Source: Castellaniella sp041675725 (lineage in GTDB: Bacteria > Pseudomonadota > Gammaproteobacteria > Burkholderiales > Burkholderiaceae_B). Taken from it: a DNA stretch of 64,000 bases. Both the position numbers and the translations under genes were made by a program. Under the pieces are notes generated by a model. It was not told the origin of the DNA. It did no database searches and saw only the letters and a list, made by a program, of their open reading frames with translations. The DNA is taken from contig NZ_JBAYTI010000006.1 in NCBI RefSeq assembly GCF_041675725.1, positions 1 through 64,000 of the forward strand. Direction: 5' to 3'. The stretch's first letter is position 1. Each line of letters starts with the position of its first letter. Below are positions 34,596 to 43,767 of the stretch, piece after piece.

Positions 34596-35864
34596 TCAGC
34601 CCCGCAGCTGGCCATCGCCATTGAGCACCCATTTCTGTATCGTCAGGCCTTCCAGGCCCACCGGGCCGCGGGCATGCAGGCGGTTGGTGGAGATGCCGAT
34701 TTCTGCCCCGAGGCCGTATTCCTGGCCGTCCGCGAAGCAGGTGGGCAGGTTGACGTAGACCGAGCTCGAGTCGACTTCGCGCTGGAAGCGTTCGGCGGCG
34801 GCCAGGTCCTGGGTGACGATGGACTCGGTGTGTTCGGAGCTATAGCGTGCGATGTGGTCCAGGGCCTGGTCCAGCGAATCCACCACCCGCACGGCCAGGA
34901 TCGGCGCCAGGTATTCAGTGGCCCAGTCTGCTTCGGTGGCGGGCACGCTGCCGGGCAGCAGCGGCAGGGCACGCGGGCAGGCGCGCAGCTCGACGCCGGC
35001 TTCGGCAAAGCGCTGCGCAGCCCTGGGCAGCCAGTCGTTGGCGATGTCGGCATGCACCAGCAGGGTTTCCATGGCGCCGCAGATCCCGCAGCGGTATGTT
35101 TTGGCATTGAGGGCGATATCGAGTGCCTGGTCCAGCCGGGCCGCGCGATCGACGTACAGATGGCAGTTGCCGTCCAGGTGCTTGATCAGCGGGATCTTGG
35201 ATTCGGCGGCCAGGCGTGCGATCAGCCCCTTGCCGCCGCGCGGAATGATGACGTCGATGGACTCGGTCAACGTGATCATTTCGCCCACTGCGGCGCGGTC
35301 GGTGGTCTCGACCACCTGGACGGCGTGTTCGGGCAGGCCGGTTTCCTGCAGGCTCTGCTGGATCAGCCGGCCCAGCGCGCGGTTCGAATGGAAGGCTTCG
35401 CTGCCGCCGCGCAGGATGGCGGCGTTGCCGGATTTCAGGCACAGGGCGGCGGCGTCGACGGTGACGTTCGGGCGGGATTCGTAAATGATGCCGATCACCC
35501 CCAATGGCACGCGCATGCGGGCCACGCGCATGCCATTGGGGCGCACCGTGGTGGCACTGAGGCTGCCGATCGGATCGGGCATATCGGCCAGCTGTCGCAG
35601 CCCCTGCGCCATGGATTGCAGGGCTTTGTCGGACAGCCGCAGGCGGTCTACCAGCGGTGCATCCAGGCCTTTTTCGATGGCTGCATCGAGGTCGCGGCGG
35701 TTTTCTTCCTGCAGCCAGGACGATTGTTCATGAATGCGTCGGGCGAGCGCGAGCAGGACCGCGGATCGGGCAGCGCCCGATGTGACGCGCAGCCGTCGGG
35801 ATGCCGCACGGGCCTGCTGGCCCAGCTGGCGTAGGGGGGTGGCGGTGGAAGTAGCGGTATTCAT
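34596..35864 (-). CDS. proA: Gamma-glutamyl phosphate reductase
   Basis: A 422-residue NADPH-dependent enzyme, the second step of proline synthesis, giving glutamate 5-semialdehyde. Features are VPLGVIGIIYESRPNVT, ALCLKSGNAAILRGGSEA (shown by SGNAAILRGG), and the active-site cysteine in GICGAMETLLVH. GQEYGLGAEIGISTNR follows near the end. The ATG overlaps the holA stop (ATGA). No proB is in the window. Confidence 0.95.
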   Translation of the reverse strand: MNTATSTATPLRQLGQQARAASRRLRVTSGAARSAVLLALARRIHEQSSWLQEENRRDLDAAIEKGLDAPLVDRLRLSDKALQSMAQGLRQLADMPDPIGSLSATTVRPNGMRVARMRVPLGVIGIIYESRPNVTVDAAALCLKSGNAAILRGGSEAFHSNRALGRLIQQSLQETGLPEHAVQVVETTDRAAVGEMITLTESIDVIIPRGGKGLIARLAAESKIPLIKHLDGNCHLYVDRAARLDQALDIALNAKTYRCGICGAMETLLVHADIANDWLPRAAQRFAEAGVELRACPRALPLLPGSVPATEADWATEYLAPILAVRVVDSLDQALDHIARYSSEHTESIVTQDLAAAERFQREVDSSSVYVNLPTCFADGQEYGLGAEIGISTNRLHARGPVGLEGLTIQKWVLNGDGQLRG

Positions 35865-36934
35865 GGCAGTGAGATCGGTTGATCGGGAGGCGGTTTCCCG
35901 GCCGTGGCCACGCGCAGGACCAGGCGGGCGAGTTCGTCCCAGGGGTCGGGCAGGCACGCCGCAACGGGCACGCCCTTGATGTGTCGGTCGATTTCGTGGG
36001 CCTGGCCCAGCGCCAGGGGCCAGAGACGGGCCGGACAGCGCTGCAGGGCCTGGCGCAGGTGCTGCTCGCGGGCCCCGAAGACCCGTTGCGCCCGCAGTGC
36101 GCCGCCCCTTTGCGCGGCAGGCAGATTGGCCAGCATGCCGAGGATGCGCAGGTCTTCGCCCAGGCCCCAGAGCACGGGCAGGTGGGCCATGCCTTCGGCT
36201 TTCAGGCCGGCCAGGACCCGCAGGGCGCGTTGTGGCTCGCCCACCAGCACGGCGGCGCGCAAGTCTTGTGGGTCGTGGCGCGAGACGTCCAGCACCGCCG
36301 CCTGCACCTGTTCGAGGCTAAGGGCACCGGGCGGGTACAGCAGCCCCAGTTTCTCGATCTCTTGGTGGGCGGCGAGCAGGTTGCCTTCGACTTGCCCGGC
36401 GAGCCACGCCTGGGTGGCCGCATCGATGGCCTGCTGTTGCCGTGCCAGCCGCTGGGCGATCCAGCCGGGCAGGTCCGGGCGCGCGACCCCCGGAATGGCC
36501 ACCCAGGTGGCCTGTTTTTTCAGGTGCTGGACCCATTTGCTTTTTTGGGTGGCCCAATCCAGCTGGGGCAAGCGCAGCAAGATGAAGGCATCCGGCAACT
36601 GGCCGGCCGCCGCCTGGTCGGCCAGCCGTTGCAGCATGTCGGCGCCGGCCTTGCCCGGTTTGCCCGACGGCAGGCTGATTTCCACTAGGCGCAGGTCGCC
36701 GAACAGCGACGTGTTGCACGCAGCCGCCAGCACGGCAGACCAGTCGCTGCGGGCGTCCATGACCAGATGGCTGCGTTCGCTGCAACCCAGCTGGGTGGCC
36801 AGTGCACGCAGCGCATCGGCGGCTTCATTGACCAGCAGGATCTCATCGCCCGCCAGGACGCAGTACGCGGGCAGGGCCGCGTCTCGCTCGGCCTGCCGGA
36901 GCACTTGTGCGATGCTGGATGCACGGGGGGCCAT
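35861..36934 (-). CDS. holA: DNA polymerase III subunit delta
   Basis: A 357-residue clamp-loader subunit that opens the beta clamp. The N-terminal part reads LPAYCVLAGDEILLVNEAADALR, shown by VLAGDEILLVNEAAD, which is the delta-family YLLxGEEPLL-type element; the AAA-like module and helical collar follow. It starts four bases before the lptE end boundary and its stop overlaps proA. lptE-holA is a classical gene pair. Confidence 0.93.
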   Translation of the reverse strand: MAPRASSIAQVLRQAERDAALPAYCVLAGDEILLVNEAADALRALATQLGCSERSHLVMDARSDWSAVLAAACNTSLFGDLRLVEISLPSGKPGKAGADMLQRLADQAAAGQLPDAFILLRLPQLDWATQKSKWVQHLKKQATWVAIPGVARPDLPGWIAQRLARQQQAIDAATQAWLAGQVEGNLLAAHQEIEKLGLLYPPGALSLEQVQAAVLDVSRHDPQDLRAAVLVGEPQRALRVLAGLKAEGMAHLPVLWGLGEDLRILGMLANLPAAQRGGALRAQRVFGAREQHLRQALQRCPARLWPLALGQAHEIDRHIKGVPVAACLPDPWDELARLVLRVATAGKPPPDQPISLP

Positions 36935-36938
36935 GGTT

Positions 36939-37544
36939 TCAGCGGCTGGCTGGCGCCGCGCCCAGGGACGGATCGCCGCGGGTATCCTGCCCGGCGTGCT
37001 CGGCCCTTTCGGTGGATCGCGCATACGCGGCACGCACTTCGGGCGAACTGATGCGGCTCATGATGCGATGGATCAGCAGGTCGCGCATATCGTTGAAATT
37101 GCGATGTATTTCGCTTTCCTTGGCCTGCACGACGCTTTCGCTGTAGGGGAGTTCGCGCAGGCTCTCGAGTGTGGTGGGTTCGAGCAGGGTCTCGCCGTGG
37201 CGGTCGACCAGCTCGAACGTGAAGGTGAGCCTGAGCTCGTACTCTTCGATGCGGCCGTCGGCATCCAGCGAGAGCTGGCGCAAGTGCTCGCTGTCGTCGG
37301 TCTGGAGCAGGGAGACGTCGGCTTCGCTGCGTTGGGCGACGATGCGGGTGGATGGCGAGTTGGCCTGGATCGCCCGTTGCAGGCGGGCGCCGAACTGGGT
37401 GTTCAGGTTGATGTTGGTGTACAGCGAATCGAAGGGCAGCGGCGTGGCCCCGCGGATGTGAAAACCACAGGCTGCCAGAAACAGCGTCAGTGCGGCTGCA
37501 GCCAGCAGGCGCCCCATGGTGCGTAGAACGGTCGGTTGGATCAT
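36939..37544 (-). CDS. lptE: LPS assembly lipoprotein LptE
   Basis: A 201-residue outer-membrane lipoprotein that plugs the LptD barrel and helps insert LPS. The lipobox LFLAAC places the lipidated cysteine at residue 26, followed by GFHIRGATPLPF, the family start. The remaining 120 residues form the alpha/beta fold. It lies between leuS and holA, its normal home, four bases from each. Confidence 0.92.
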   Translation of the reverse strand: MIQPTVLRTMGRLLAAAALTLFLAACGFHIRGATPLPFDSLYTNINLNTQFGARLQRAIQANSPSTRIVAQRSEADVSLLQTDDSEHLRQLSLDADGRIEEYELRLTFTFELVDRHGETLLEPTTLESLRELPYSESVVQAKESEIHRNFNDMRDLLIHRIMSRISSPEVRAAYARSTERAEHAGQDTRGDPSLGAAPASR

Positions 37545-37548
37545 GTCG

Positions 37549-40203
37549 TCAGCCCACTACGTTGACCAGCCGGCCGGGCACCACCACCACCCGCCTGACT
37601 GGCCGTCCTTCAAGGAAACGGCCCACAGCCTCGTGGGCCCGCGCACTGGCCTCGATGGCTGAAGGATCGGCTTGCTGCGGCACGCTGAGCTGGCCGCGTA
37701 CCTTGCCGTTGATCTGCAGGACCAGCTCGATGGTCTCTGCCAGCAAGGCATTTTCATCCACGGTGGGCCACGGCGCATCGAGCAGGTCGCCCAGCCGATC
37801 CGCGAACCCCAGTTCGCGCCACAATTGCCAGGTGACGTGCGGCACCACGGGGTAGAGCACGCGCAGCAGAATGGACAGCGCGTCCGCTACGGCCAGGGCA
37901 TCGGCCTGCTCGTGGGTGGCCGTGTCGAGCGCATTGAGCATCTTCATGGCCGTGGACACCACGGTGTTGTACTGGATGCGTTGGTAGTCGTAGTCGGCCT
38001 GGCGCAGCAGGCCGTGAACCTGCCGGCGCAACCGGGCCCCAGCCGGGTTGCACTGCTCGAAACCGCCTTCGGCGGGGCGCTGGCCCCGTACCGCGGACTG
38101 GTGCGCATGGCCAAAGGCCCAAAGCCGGCGCAGGAAGCGGTGGGCGCCATCGACACCGGAGTCGGACCACTCGAGCGTCTGCTCGGGCGGGCTGGCGAAC
38201 ATCACGAACAGGCGCGCCGTATCGGCACCGAAGGTATCGATGAGCATCTGTGGATCCACGCCGTTGTTCTTCGACTTGGACATGGTGCCGATGCCTTCGT
38301 ACTCGATCGGCGAGCCGTCGGTCTTCAGGCGGGCGCCCACGATGGCGCCCTTGTCATTGGTGACCGGCTCGACTTGTTCCGGCCAGAAGTATTCGATGCC
38401 GCCGCGCGCATTGCGCCGTGAATAGACATGATTGAGCACCATGCCCTGGCATAGCAGACGGGTGAAGGGTTCGGAGAACTTCACCAGACCCAGGTCGCGC
38501 ATCACGCGCGTCCAGAAGCGCGCATACAGCAAGTGCATGACGGCGTGCTCGATGCCGCCGATGTATTGGTCCATCGGCATCCAGTAGTCATTGCGGGCAT
38601 CGACCATGGCGTGATCGTTGCCGGGCGAAGCGTAGCGCATGAAATACCAGGATGAATCCACGAACGTGTCCATGGTATCGGTTTCACGCCGCGCAGGTTG
38701 GCCGCAGGAGGGGCAGGCACAGGCCAGGAACGCCTCGTCTTTGGCCAGCGGGTTGCCTGTGCCATCGGGCACCAGGTGCTCTGGCAGTACGACCGGGAGG
38801 TCTTTTTCGGGCACGGGAACAGGACCGCAGTCGGGGCAGTGGATGATGGGAATGGGGGTGCCCCAGTAGCGTTGGCGTGAAATGCCCCAATCGCGCAGGC
38901 GCCATGTCGTGCGGGCCTCGCCCAGCCCGAGCGCCTGGAGGTCGGTGGCCACGGCCTGGATGGCCTGTGCGGTGCTCAGGCCGTCGTATTTGCCTGACTG
39001 GATGGCGTGGCCGATGTCTTTGTCGGCATACCAGTCGTGCCAGGTATCGGCCGCGTATTCTTGCCCGGGGGCTTCGATGACCTGGCGAATGGGCAGCCCG
39101 TATTTGCGGGCGAAGGCGAAGTCACGTTCGTCGTGTGCCGGGACCCCCATGACCGCCCCGTCGCCATAGCTCATGAGGACGTAATTGCCGACCCACAGGG
39201 GCACGGGCGCCTGCGTCAGCGGATGAATCACGTTCAGGCCCGTGGGCATGCCTTCTTTTTCGCGCGTGGCGAGCTCGGCCTCGGTGGTGCCCCCCTGGCG
39301 GCAGGCTTCGATGAACTTGGCCAGTTCGGGCGAGTGGCGTGCGGCCTCGATGGCCAGGGGATGTTCGGGTGCCACCGCACAGAATGTTACGCCCATGATG
39401 GTATCGGCCCGTGTCGTGAACACGTACATCCGCCCGTCCTGGATCAGGGCGCCATCGGCATCGTGGATGTCGTGGCGAAAGGCGAAACGCACCCCATCGC
39501 TGCGCCCCAGCCAGTTTTCCTGCATCAGGCGCACGCGTTCGGGCCAGCCGCTCATGCGTTCGTCTTCGAGCGCGTCGAGCAGTTCTTGCGCGTAGTCGGT
39601 GATGCGCAGGTAGTAGCCTGGGATTTCACGCTTCTCGACCAGCGCGCCCGAGCGCCAGCCGCGGCCGTCGATGACTTGCTCGTTGGCCAGCACGGTCTGG
39701 TCGACCGGGTCCCAGTTCACCGTCTGGGTCTTGCGGTAGGCAATGCCTTTCTCGAGCATTTTCAGGAACAGCCATTGATTCCATTTGTAGTACGCCGGGT
39801 CGCAGGCGCACATCTCGCGCGACCAGTCGATGGCCAGGCCCATGGCCTGCATCTGGCCCTTCATGGTGGCGATGTTCGAGTACGTCCATCGGGCGGGCGG
39901 CACGCCGGATTTCATGGCGGCGTTCTCGGCTGGCATGCCAAAGGCGTCCCAGCCCATGGGCATGAGTACGTTGTAGCCGCGCATGCGCAACTGGCGGGCC
40001 ATCATGTCGTTGATGGTGTAGTTGCGCACGTGCCCCATGTGCAGTTTGCCGCTGGGATAGGGCAACATCGAACAGGCATAGAACTTGGGCTTGGGAGAGC
40101 CATCGGGCGCTGTGGCGTATTCGGTGACACGGTAGACGTCGCCCGCGCGCCAGTGTGCCTGGGCATCGGATTCGACCTGGGTCGGAAGATAGCGTTCCTG
40201 CAT
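37549..40203 (-). CDS. leuS: Leucyl-tRNA synthetase
   Basis: An 884-residue class Ia synthetase. The HIGH motif is PYPSGKLHMGH near residue 50, the CP1 editing domain covers about 225-420, and KMSKS appears as TMSKSKNNG near 640. The zinc-finger-like insert has CPSCGQPARRE. C-terminal anticodon-binding and leucine-specific domains end at PGRLVNVVG. It begins the leuS-lptE-holA-proA-hemJ-methyltransferase series. Confidence 0.97.
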   Translation of the reverse strand: MQERYLPTQVESDAQAHWRAGDVYRVTEYATAPDGSPKPKFYACSMLPYPSGKLHMGHVRNYTINDMMARQLRMRGYNVLMPMGWDAFGMPAENAAMKSGVPPARWTYSNIATMKGQMQAMGLAIDWSREMCACDPAYYKWNQWLFLKMLEKGIAYRKTQTVNWDPVDQTVLANEQVIDGRGWRSGALVEKREIPGYYLRITDYAQELLDALEDERMSGWPERVRLMQENWLGRSDGVRFAFRHDIHDADGALIQDGRMYVFTTRADTIMGVTFCAVAPEHPLAIEAARHSPELAKFIEACRQGGTTEAELATREKEGMPTGLNVIHPLTQAPVPLWVGNYVLMSYGDGAVMGVPAHDERDFAFARKYGLPIRQVIEAPGQEYAADTWHDWYADKDIGHAIQSGKYDGLSTAQAIQAVATDLQALGLGEARTTWRLRDWGISRQRYWGTPIPIIHCPDCGPVPVPEKDLPVVLPEHLVPDGTGNPLAKDEAFLACACPSCGQPARRETDTMDTFVDSSWYFMRYASPGNDHAMVDARNDYWMPMDQYIGGIEHAVMHLLYARFWTRVMRDLGLVKFSEPFTRLLCQGMVLNHVYSRRNARGGIEYFWPEQVEPVTNDKGAIVGARLKTDGSPIEYEGIGTMSKSKNNGVDPQMLIDTFGADTARLFVMFASPPEQTLEWSDSGVDGAHRFLRRLWAFGHAHQSAVRGQRPAEGGFEQCNPAGARLRRQVHGLLRQADYDYQRIQYNTVVSTAMKMLNALDTATHEQADALAVADALSILLRVLYPVVPHVTWQLWRELGFADRLGDLLDAPWPTVDENALLAETIELVLQINGKVRGQLSVPQQADPSAIEASARAHEAVGRFLEGRPVRRVVVVPGRLVNVVG

Positions 40204-40248
40204 GTTCGTTGGCTGGTAGAAAGAAGACAGATAGGAGACAAGCCCTCA

Positions 40249-40254
40249 ATTATA
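40249..40254 (-). promoter_or_regulatory. -10 box for leuS
   Basis: A minus-strand TATAAT lies 45 bases before the leuS ATG. The region where a -35 would be overlaps the T tract of the rpmBG terminator, with T-rich hexamers only. The leuS promoter therefore probably abuts the upstream terminator. Confidence 0.48.
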
Positions 40255-40268
40255 GGAGGCCGTGGTGC

Positions 40269-40314
40269 AAAAAAGAGCCCGGCTCGATTTCCGTCGGAGG
40301 AAATCGAGCCGGGC
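40269..40314 (-). terminator. Rho-independent terminator of rpmB-rpmG
   Basis: GCCCGGCTCGATTTCC and GGAAATCGAGCCGGGC pair perfectly over 16 bp around a six-base loop, followed on the minus strand by TCTTTTTTGC. It starts about 30 bases after the rpmG stop. This is the strongest terminator in the window. Confidence 0.93.
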
Positions 40315-40344
40315 CCCGGAATGCGACGCCGCGCGATACGGCAA

Positions 40345-40512
40345 TTACTTGAGCTTGGTTTCCTTGTAATCGACGTGTTTGCGCGCGACGGGATCGAATT
40401 TCTTGATCAGCATTTTTTCGGGCATGTTGCGCTTGTTCTTGGTGGTCGTGTAGAAATGCCCGGTGCCAGCCGTGGATTCGAGCTTGATCTTCTCGCGAAT
40501 ACCTTTTGCCAT
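40345..40512 (-). CDS. rpmG: Large ribosomal subunit protein bL33
   Basis: A 55-residue L33: MAKGIREKIKLESTAGTGHF, then YTTTKNKRNMPEKM and the end HVDYKETKLK. This is the zinc-independent form, without the CxxC pairs of the other type. The gene is 23 bases after rpmB, as in most proteobacteria, and the terminator follows. Confidence 0.95.
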   Translation of the reverse strand: MAKGIREKIKLESTAGTGHFYTTTKNKRNMPEKMLIKKFDPVARKHVDYKETKLK

Positions 40513-40535
40513 GATGTACTCCTGGAGGGGGCCCT

Positions 40536-40772
40536 TTAGGCCAGTTCGCCGCGGGCGCGCAAGTCGGCCAGCACGGCATCGATGCCGACCTTGTCGATAG
40601 TGCGCAGCGCCTTGGTGGACACGCGCAGGCGCACCCAGCGGTTTTCGGATTCGACCCAGAACCGGCGTGATTGCAGGTTGGGCAGGAAACGCCGTTTGGT
40701 CTTGTTGTTGGCATGAGAAACGTTATTGCCCACCATCGGGCCCTTGCCGGTCACTTGGCATACGCGTGCCAT
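40536..40772 (-). CDS. rpmB: Large ribosomal subunit protein bL28
   Basis: A 78-residue L28: MARVCQVTGKGPMVGNNVSH, then NNKTKRRFLPNLQ and ENRWVRLRVSTKALRTIDK. Length is standard. First gene of the rpmB-rpmG operon, with AAAGGTGAGGCC ahead of the start. Confidence 0.96.
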   Translation of the reverse strand: MARVCQVTGKGPMVGNNVSHANNKTKRRFLPNLQSRRFWVESENRWVRLRVSTKALRTIDKVGIDAVLADLRARGELA

Positions 40773-40812
40773 GGCCTCACCTTTCTTTAGTGTCTATACG
40801 GGAAAGCCTTGC

Positions 40813-40842
40813 ATTCTACTTTGAAATAAGGCGCTAGATCAA
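40813..40842 (-). promoter_or_regulatory. Promoter of rpmB-rpmG
   Basis: On the minus strand TTGATC (40837-40842) and TAGAAT (40813-40818) are 18 bases apart. The -35 overlaps the stop codon of the upstream exporter gene. A leader of about 35 bases would result. Confidence 0.58.
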
Positions 40843-42065
40843 GTCTCGGGGGCGTCGTCGTCAGGGTTACCGCTGCGCAGGCGCATGGCAAAGCGCCCCG
40901 ACAGCCAGGACAGCGTGGCGCATACGGTCAGTGCGGTGGCCAGAGGCAACGGGGTCTGGGCGTGCCAGATGCTGACGCCATAGCCGGCCAGGGCGCCGCT
41001 GAACATTTGCAGCGAGCCCATGAGCGCCGAGGCCGTGCCCAGCCGCGGGCCCTGCTCGGCGAGGCCCAGCGCGGTGGCATTGGGCACCACGAAGCCCTGG
41101 CTGGCCATGAATCCCATCAGGCACAGCATCAGCCAGACCAGGTTGATCAGGTCGAGCAGGGTGAGGCCCAGCGCGCAGGTGGTCATCAGCACCAGGAAGA
41201 ACTGTGCCCGCCGGAGCAGCTGCCGGGGGGTGCGGCGCTCGAGCAGGCGCGCGCTGATTTGCGAGGCCAGGATGAGCGAGGTGGCGTTCAGCCCGAACAG
41301 CAGGCCGAACCAGCGTGGATCGACGCCGTAGATTGCGATGAAGACGTGTGGCGATGCCGCGATGTACGCGAACATGCCCGCCGAGCCCAGGCCGCCGGCC
41401 AGGCTGTAGCCCATGAAGCCCCGATGGCGCAGCAGGTGTGTGAAGTTGCGTGCGATGGCGCCCACGGCCAGTGGGCTGCGGGCCGCGGGCGGCAGCGATT
41501 CGCGCATGAAAGGGATGACGATGGCCAGCAGGGCCAGCCCCATGAGCACCATGATGTAGAAGACGGCGCGCCACGAACCCAGCGTGACCGCCTGGCCGCC
41601 CATCAGCGGGGCCAGGATCGGCATGACGCCCATCACCAGCATCAGCAGCGAGAGCGCCTGGGCCGCCGCGCGCGTATCCAGGTGGTCGCGGATGACCGCC
41701 CGTGGGATCACCATGCCCGCGGCGCCGCCGAACGCCTGCACGACCCGCCAGAAGAGCAGCGCCTCGATGTCGTGGCTGAGCGCGCAGGCCAGCGAGGCCA
41801 GCGTGAACAGGATCAAGCCGCCGATCAGCGGTCGCTTGCGCCCGAAGCGGTCCGCCAGCGGGCCGTAGACCAGCTGGGCCAGTGCAAGGCCCAGCAGATA
41901 GCTGGCCAGGGTGCGTTCGACCAGACCCTGCGGAACCCGCAAGTCTTGCGCGATGGCGCCGAAGGCGGGCAGGTACATGTCGATGGCCAGGGGCCCCAGG
42001 GCTGCCAGGGCCCCCATGAGGATCAGCCAGGGTGGCACGGCAAATGCGGAAGATCGGCGGCTCAT
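40839..42065 (-). CDS. Bcr/CflA-family drug exporter (MFS)
   Basis: A 408-residue major facilitator protein with 12 predicted helices. The DHA1 pattern appears as LAALGPLAIDMYLPAFGAIA (helix 1), PLADRFGRKRPLIGG (motif A loop) and IPRAVIRDHL in helix 5 area. Members export bicyclomycin, chloramphenicol or cysteine-like compounds by proton antiport; the true substrate is unknown. The start is the ATG of MSRRSSAFAV. It is divergent from the cyclopropane synthase-like gene over 119 bp. Confidence 0.88.
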   Translation of the reverse strand: MSRRSSAFAVPPWLILMGALAALGPLAIDMYLPAFGAIAQDLRVPQGLVERTLASYLLGLALAQLVYGPLADRFGRKRPLIGGLILFTLASLACALSHDIEALLFWRVVQAFGGAAGMVIPRAVIRDHLDTRAAAQALSLLMLVMGVMPILAPLMGGQAVTLGSWRAVFYIMVLMGLALLAIVIPFMRESLPPAARSPLAVGAIARNFTHLLRHRGFMGYSLAGGLGSAGMFAYIAASPHVFIAIYGVDPRWFGLLFGLNATSLILASQISARLLERRTPRQLLRRAQFFLVLMTTCALGLTLLDLINLVWLMLCLMGFMASQGFVVPNATALGLAEQGPRLGTASALMGSLQMFSGALAGYGVSIWHAQTPLPLATALTVCATLSWLSGRFAMRLRSGNPDDDAPET

Positions 42066-42173
42066 GAGCGCGTCAGACGAGGCAGAAGGCGCTACTATAA
42101 CAAGATGTTTTCTGGCGCCAGGCCGCCGGTGCACTCAGGGCCCGGACACGGCCGTTCGTCCAACTACCACAAG

Positions 42174-42179
42174 AGGAGG
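42174..42179 (+). promoter_or_regulatory. Perfect Shine-Dalgarno deciding a TTG start
   Basis: AGGAGG lies five bases before TTG at 42185. There is no ATG in this frame until 20 codons further, so this site fixes the rare start codon for the methyltransferase gene. Confidence 0.82.
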
Positions 42180-42184
42180 TTCTT

Positions 42185-43444
42185 TTGGCAGCGCTCACGT
42201 CCCTGATCGAAAATAAACTGGCATCCCTGCCAGTCAGCGTATCCATGCAGATGCCCGATGGCAAGAAACTGGGGCCGGCCGATGCGGCGATCCGCCTGCA
42301 GGTCCATGATTCTGCCGTGCTCGCGCACGTCGCAGCGGGCGAGGTGGGTGTGCTGGGTGAAGACTACGTCGAAGGGCGGTTCGATTTCGAAGGCTCGATG
42401 CGCGACATGATGCAGCTGGCGGCCGGTATTTTGCCGGGTTCGCCCATCGATGCCGCCGAGAAAGGCTGGTTCACGAACCTGGTGCGCCGGCTCGTCTCGG
42501 TGTGGCGGCACTCCATCGACCGCGATGCCCGCCAGATCGAGTTCCACTATGACCTGTCCGATGACTTCTACGGCTTGTGGCTGGATCCGCGCCGGGTGTA
42601 TTCATGCGCCTATTATCGCGAGCCCGACTACACCCTGGCGCAGGCCCAAGAGGCCAAGCTCGACCATATCTGCCGCAAGCTGGCCCTGAAGCCGGGCGAG
42701 CGCTTTCTCGACGTCGGCGGTGGCTGGGGCGGCCTCATGTTGTGGGCGGCCGAGCACTACGACGTCGACGTCACCGGCATTACGCTCTCGCGCAACCAGC
42801 ACGCCTACGTCAACGGGCTGATCGAGCAAAAAGGGCTGGGTGGGCGGGTGCGCTTCGAACTGCTCGACTACCGCAAGCTGGACGAGTCCCGTCCGTACGA
42901 CAAGATCGCGTCCGTGGGCATGTTCGAGCACGTGGGCCGGGCCCAGCTCACCGCCTATTTTGGCAAGCTGCTGCGTCTGGTTCGCCCCGGCGGGCTGATC
43001 ATGAATCACGGCATCACGGCCGGCGGGCTGAGCAACAGCGAACTGGGCGCCGGCATGGGCGACTTCATCGAAAAATACATCTTTCCGGGCGGCGAGCTCT
43101 CGCACATCCATTTCGTGATGCAGACGCTGGCCGAGGCCGGCCTCGAGGCCGTGGACGTCGAAAATCTGCGGCCCCACTACGCGCGCACGCTGTGGGCCTG
43201 GAGCGATGCCCTCGAAGCGCGCCTGCCCGAGGCCCGGGCGACCCTCAGCTCGCCCCAGGGCGAGCGTTCCCTGCGTGCGTACCGCATGTATCTGGCCGGT
43301 TGTGCCATGGGTTTCGAGCATGGCTGGATTGCACTGCATCAGGTCCTTGCCCAGCCGCAGGCCGGGGGGCGCCCCGACGAGCTCGACTACCCCGAGGGCC
43401 AGGCCTACCCCTGGCGCCGGGGCTATATTTATCAGCGCGATTGA
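42185..43444 (+). CDS. Cyclopropane-fatty-acyl-phospholipid synthase family methyltransferase
   Basis: A 419-residue CFA-synthase-like enzyme that would methylenate unsaturated phospholipid chains using SAM. The N-terminal lipid-binding region (about 1-120) precedes the methyltransferase domain with FLDVGGGWGGLMLWAAEHY as the SAM loop, VTGITLSRNQHAY and IASVGMFEHVG. The conserved FIEKYIFPGGELSH and the C-terminal tyrosine-rich end match. It starts with TTG behind a perfect AGGAGG. Stationary-phase expression is known for the family; no promoter is certain here, though TATAAC occurs at 42096. Confidence 0.87.
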   Translation: MAALTSLIENKLASLPVSVSMQMPDGKKLGPADAAIRLQVHDSAVLAHVAAGEVGVLGEDYVEGRFDFEGSMRDMMQLAAGILPGSPIDAAEKGWFTNLVRRLVSVWRHSIDRDARQIEFHYDLSDDFYGLWLDPRRVYSCAYYREPDYTLAQAQEAKLDHICRKLALKPGERFLDVGGGWGGLMLWAAEHYDVDVTGITLSRNQHAYVNGLIEQKGLGGRVRFELLDYRKLDESRPYDKIASVGMFEHVGRAQLTAYFGKLLRLVRPGGLIMNHGITAGGLSNSELGAGMGDFIEKYIFPGGELSHIHFVMQTLAEAGLEAVDVENLRPHYARTLWAWSDALEARLPEARATLSSPQGERSLRAYRMYLAGCAMGFEHGWIALHQVLAQPQAGGRPDELDYPEGQAYPWRRGYIYQRD

Positions 43445-43466
43445 GCCGTTTCGTCAGGCTGTCCAG

Positions 43467-43488
43467 AAGGGTCCTCCGGGGCCCTTTT
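43467..43488 (+). terminator. Terminator after the CFA-synthase-like gene
   Basis: AAGGGTCC pairs with GGGCCCTT (one G:U) over eight bases, with a short loop, followed by TTTT that is partly shared with the arm. It lies 22 bases past the stop. Confidence 0.6.
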
Positions 43489-43767
43489 CGTATCGCGCGA
43501 ATGTCGCCGGAAATAGGGGTTTTTCGCCATCCGGTTTCATTTTCTGGCATCTTGCGTGTAAAATGGCCGCTTTGCTGTAGAAAAGCGTTGCCTTGGCCGT
43601 GGCCGTAATTTCACGTGTCATGCCTGTTCCCGATGTGCCTTGCGGCACTGGCAATGCTGGTATGTATTGGCGGCTCCTGCAGCCGTTTTCCGCACACCCT
43701 CCCCCAAGCTATGGCGCCGGCCCCGGTTGATCCGGGTCGACGTCTCCGTAACCCAAAGGAGGCTTCA
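43489..43767 (+). other. Non-coding region ahead of the glycine betaine importer operon
   Basis: About 280 bases with no supported gene. TAAAAT at 43559-43564 is a possible -10, with a weak TTTCAT 18 bases upstream. The long leader ends in AAAGGAGG before the substrate-binding protein start. Osmotic control would be expected for such an operon, but no known site is recognised. Confidence 0.4.

Noticed and set aside
33984..35834. Open frame of 616 codons on the plus strand
   Set aside because: It is antisense to the methyltransferase, hemJ-like and proA genes and shows only low-complexity Gln/Gly/Asp-rich sequence.
39007..40539. Open frame of 510 codons on the plus strand
   Set aside because: Antisense to leuS and rpmG, and it even runs through the strong rpmBG terminator hairpin.
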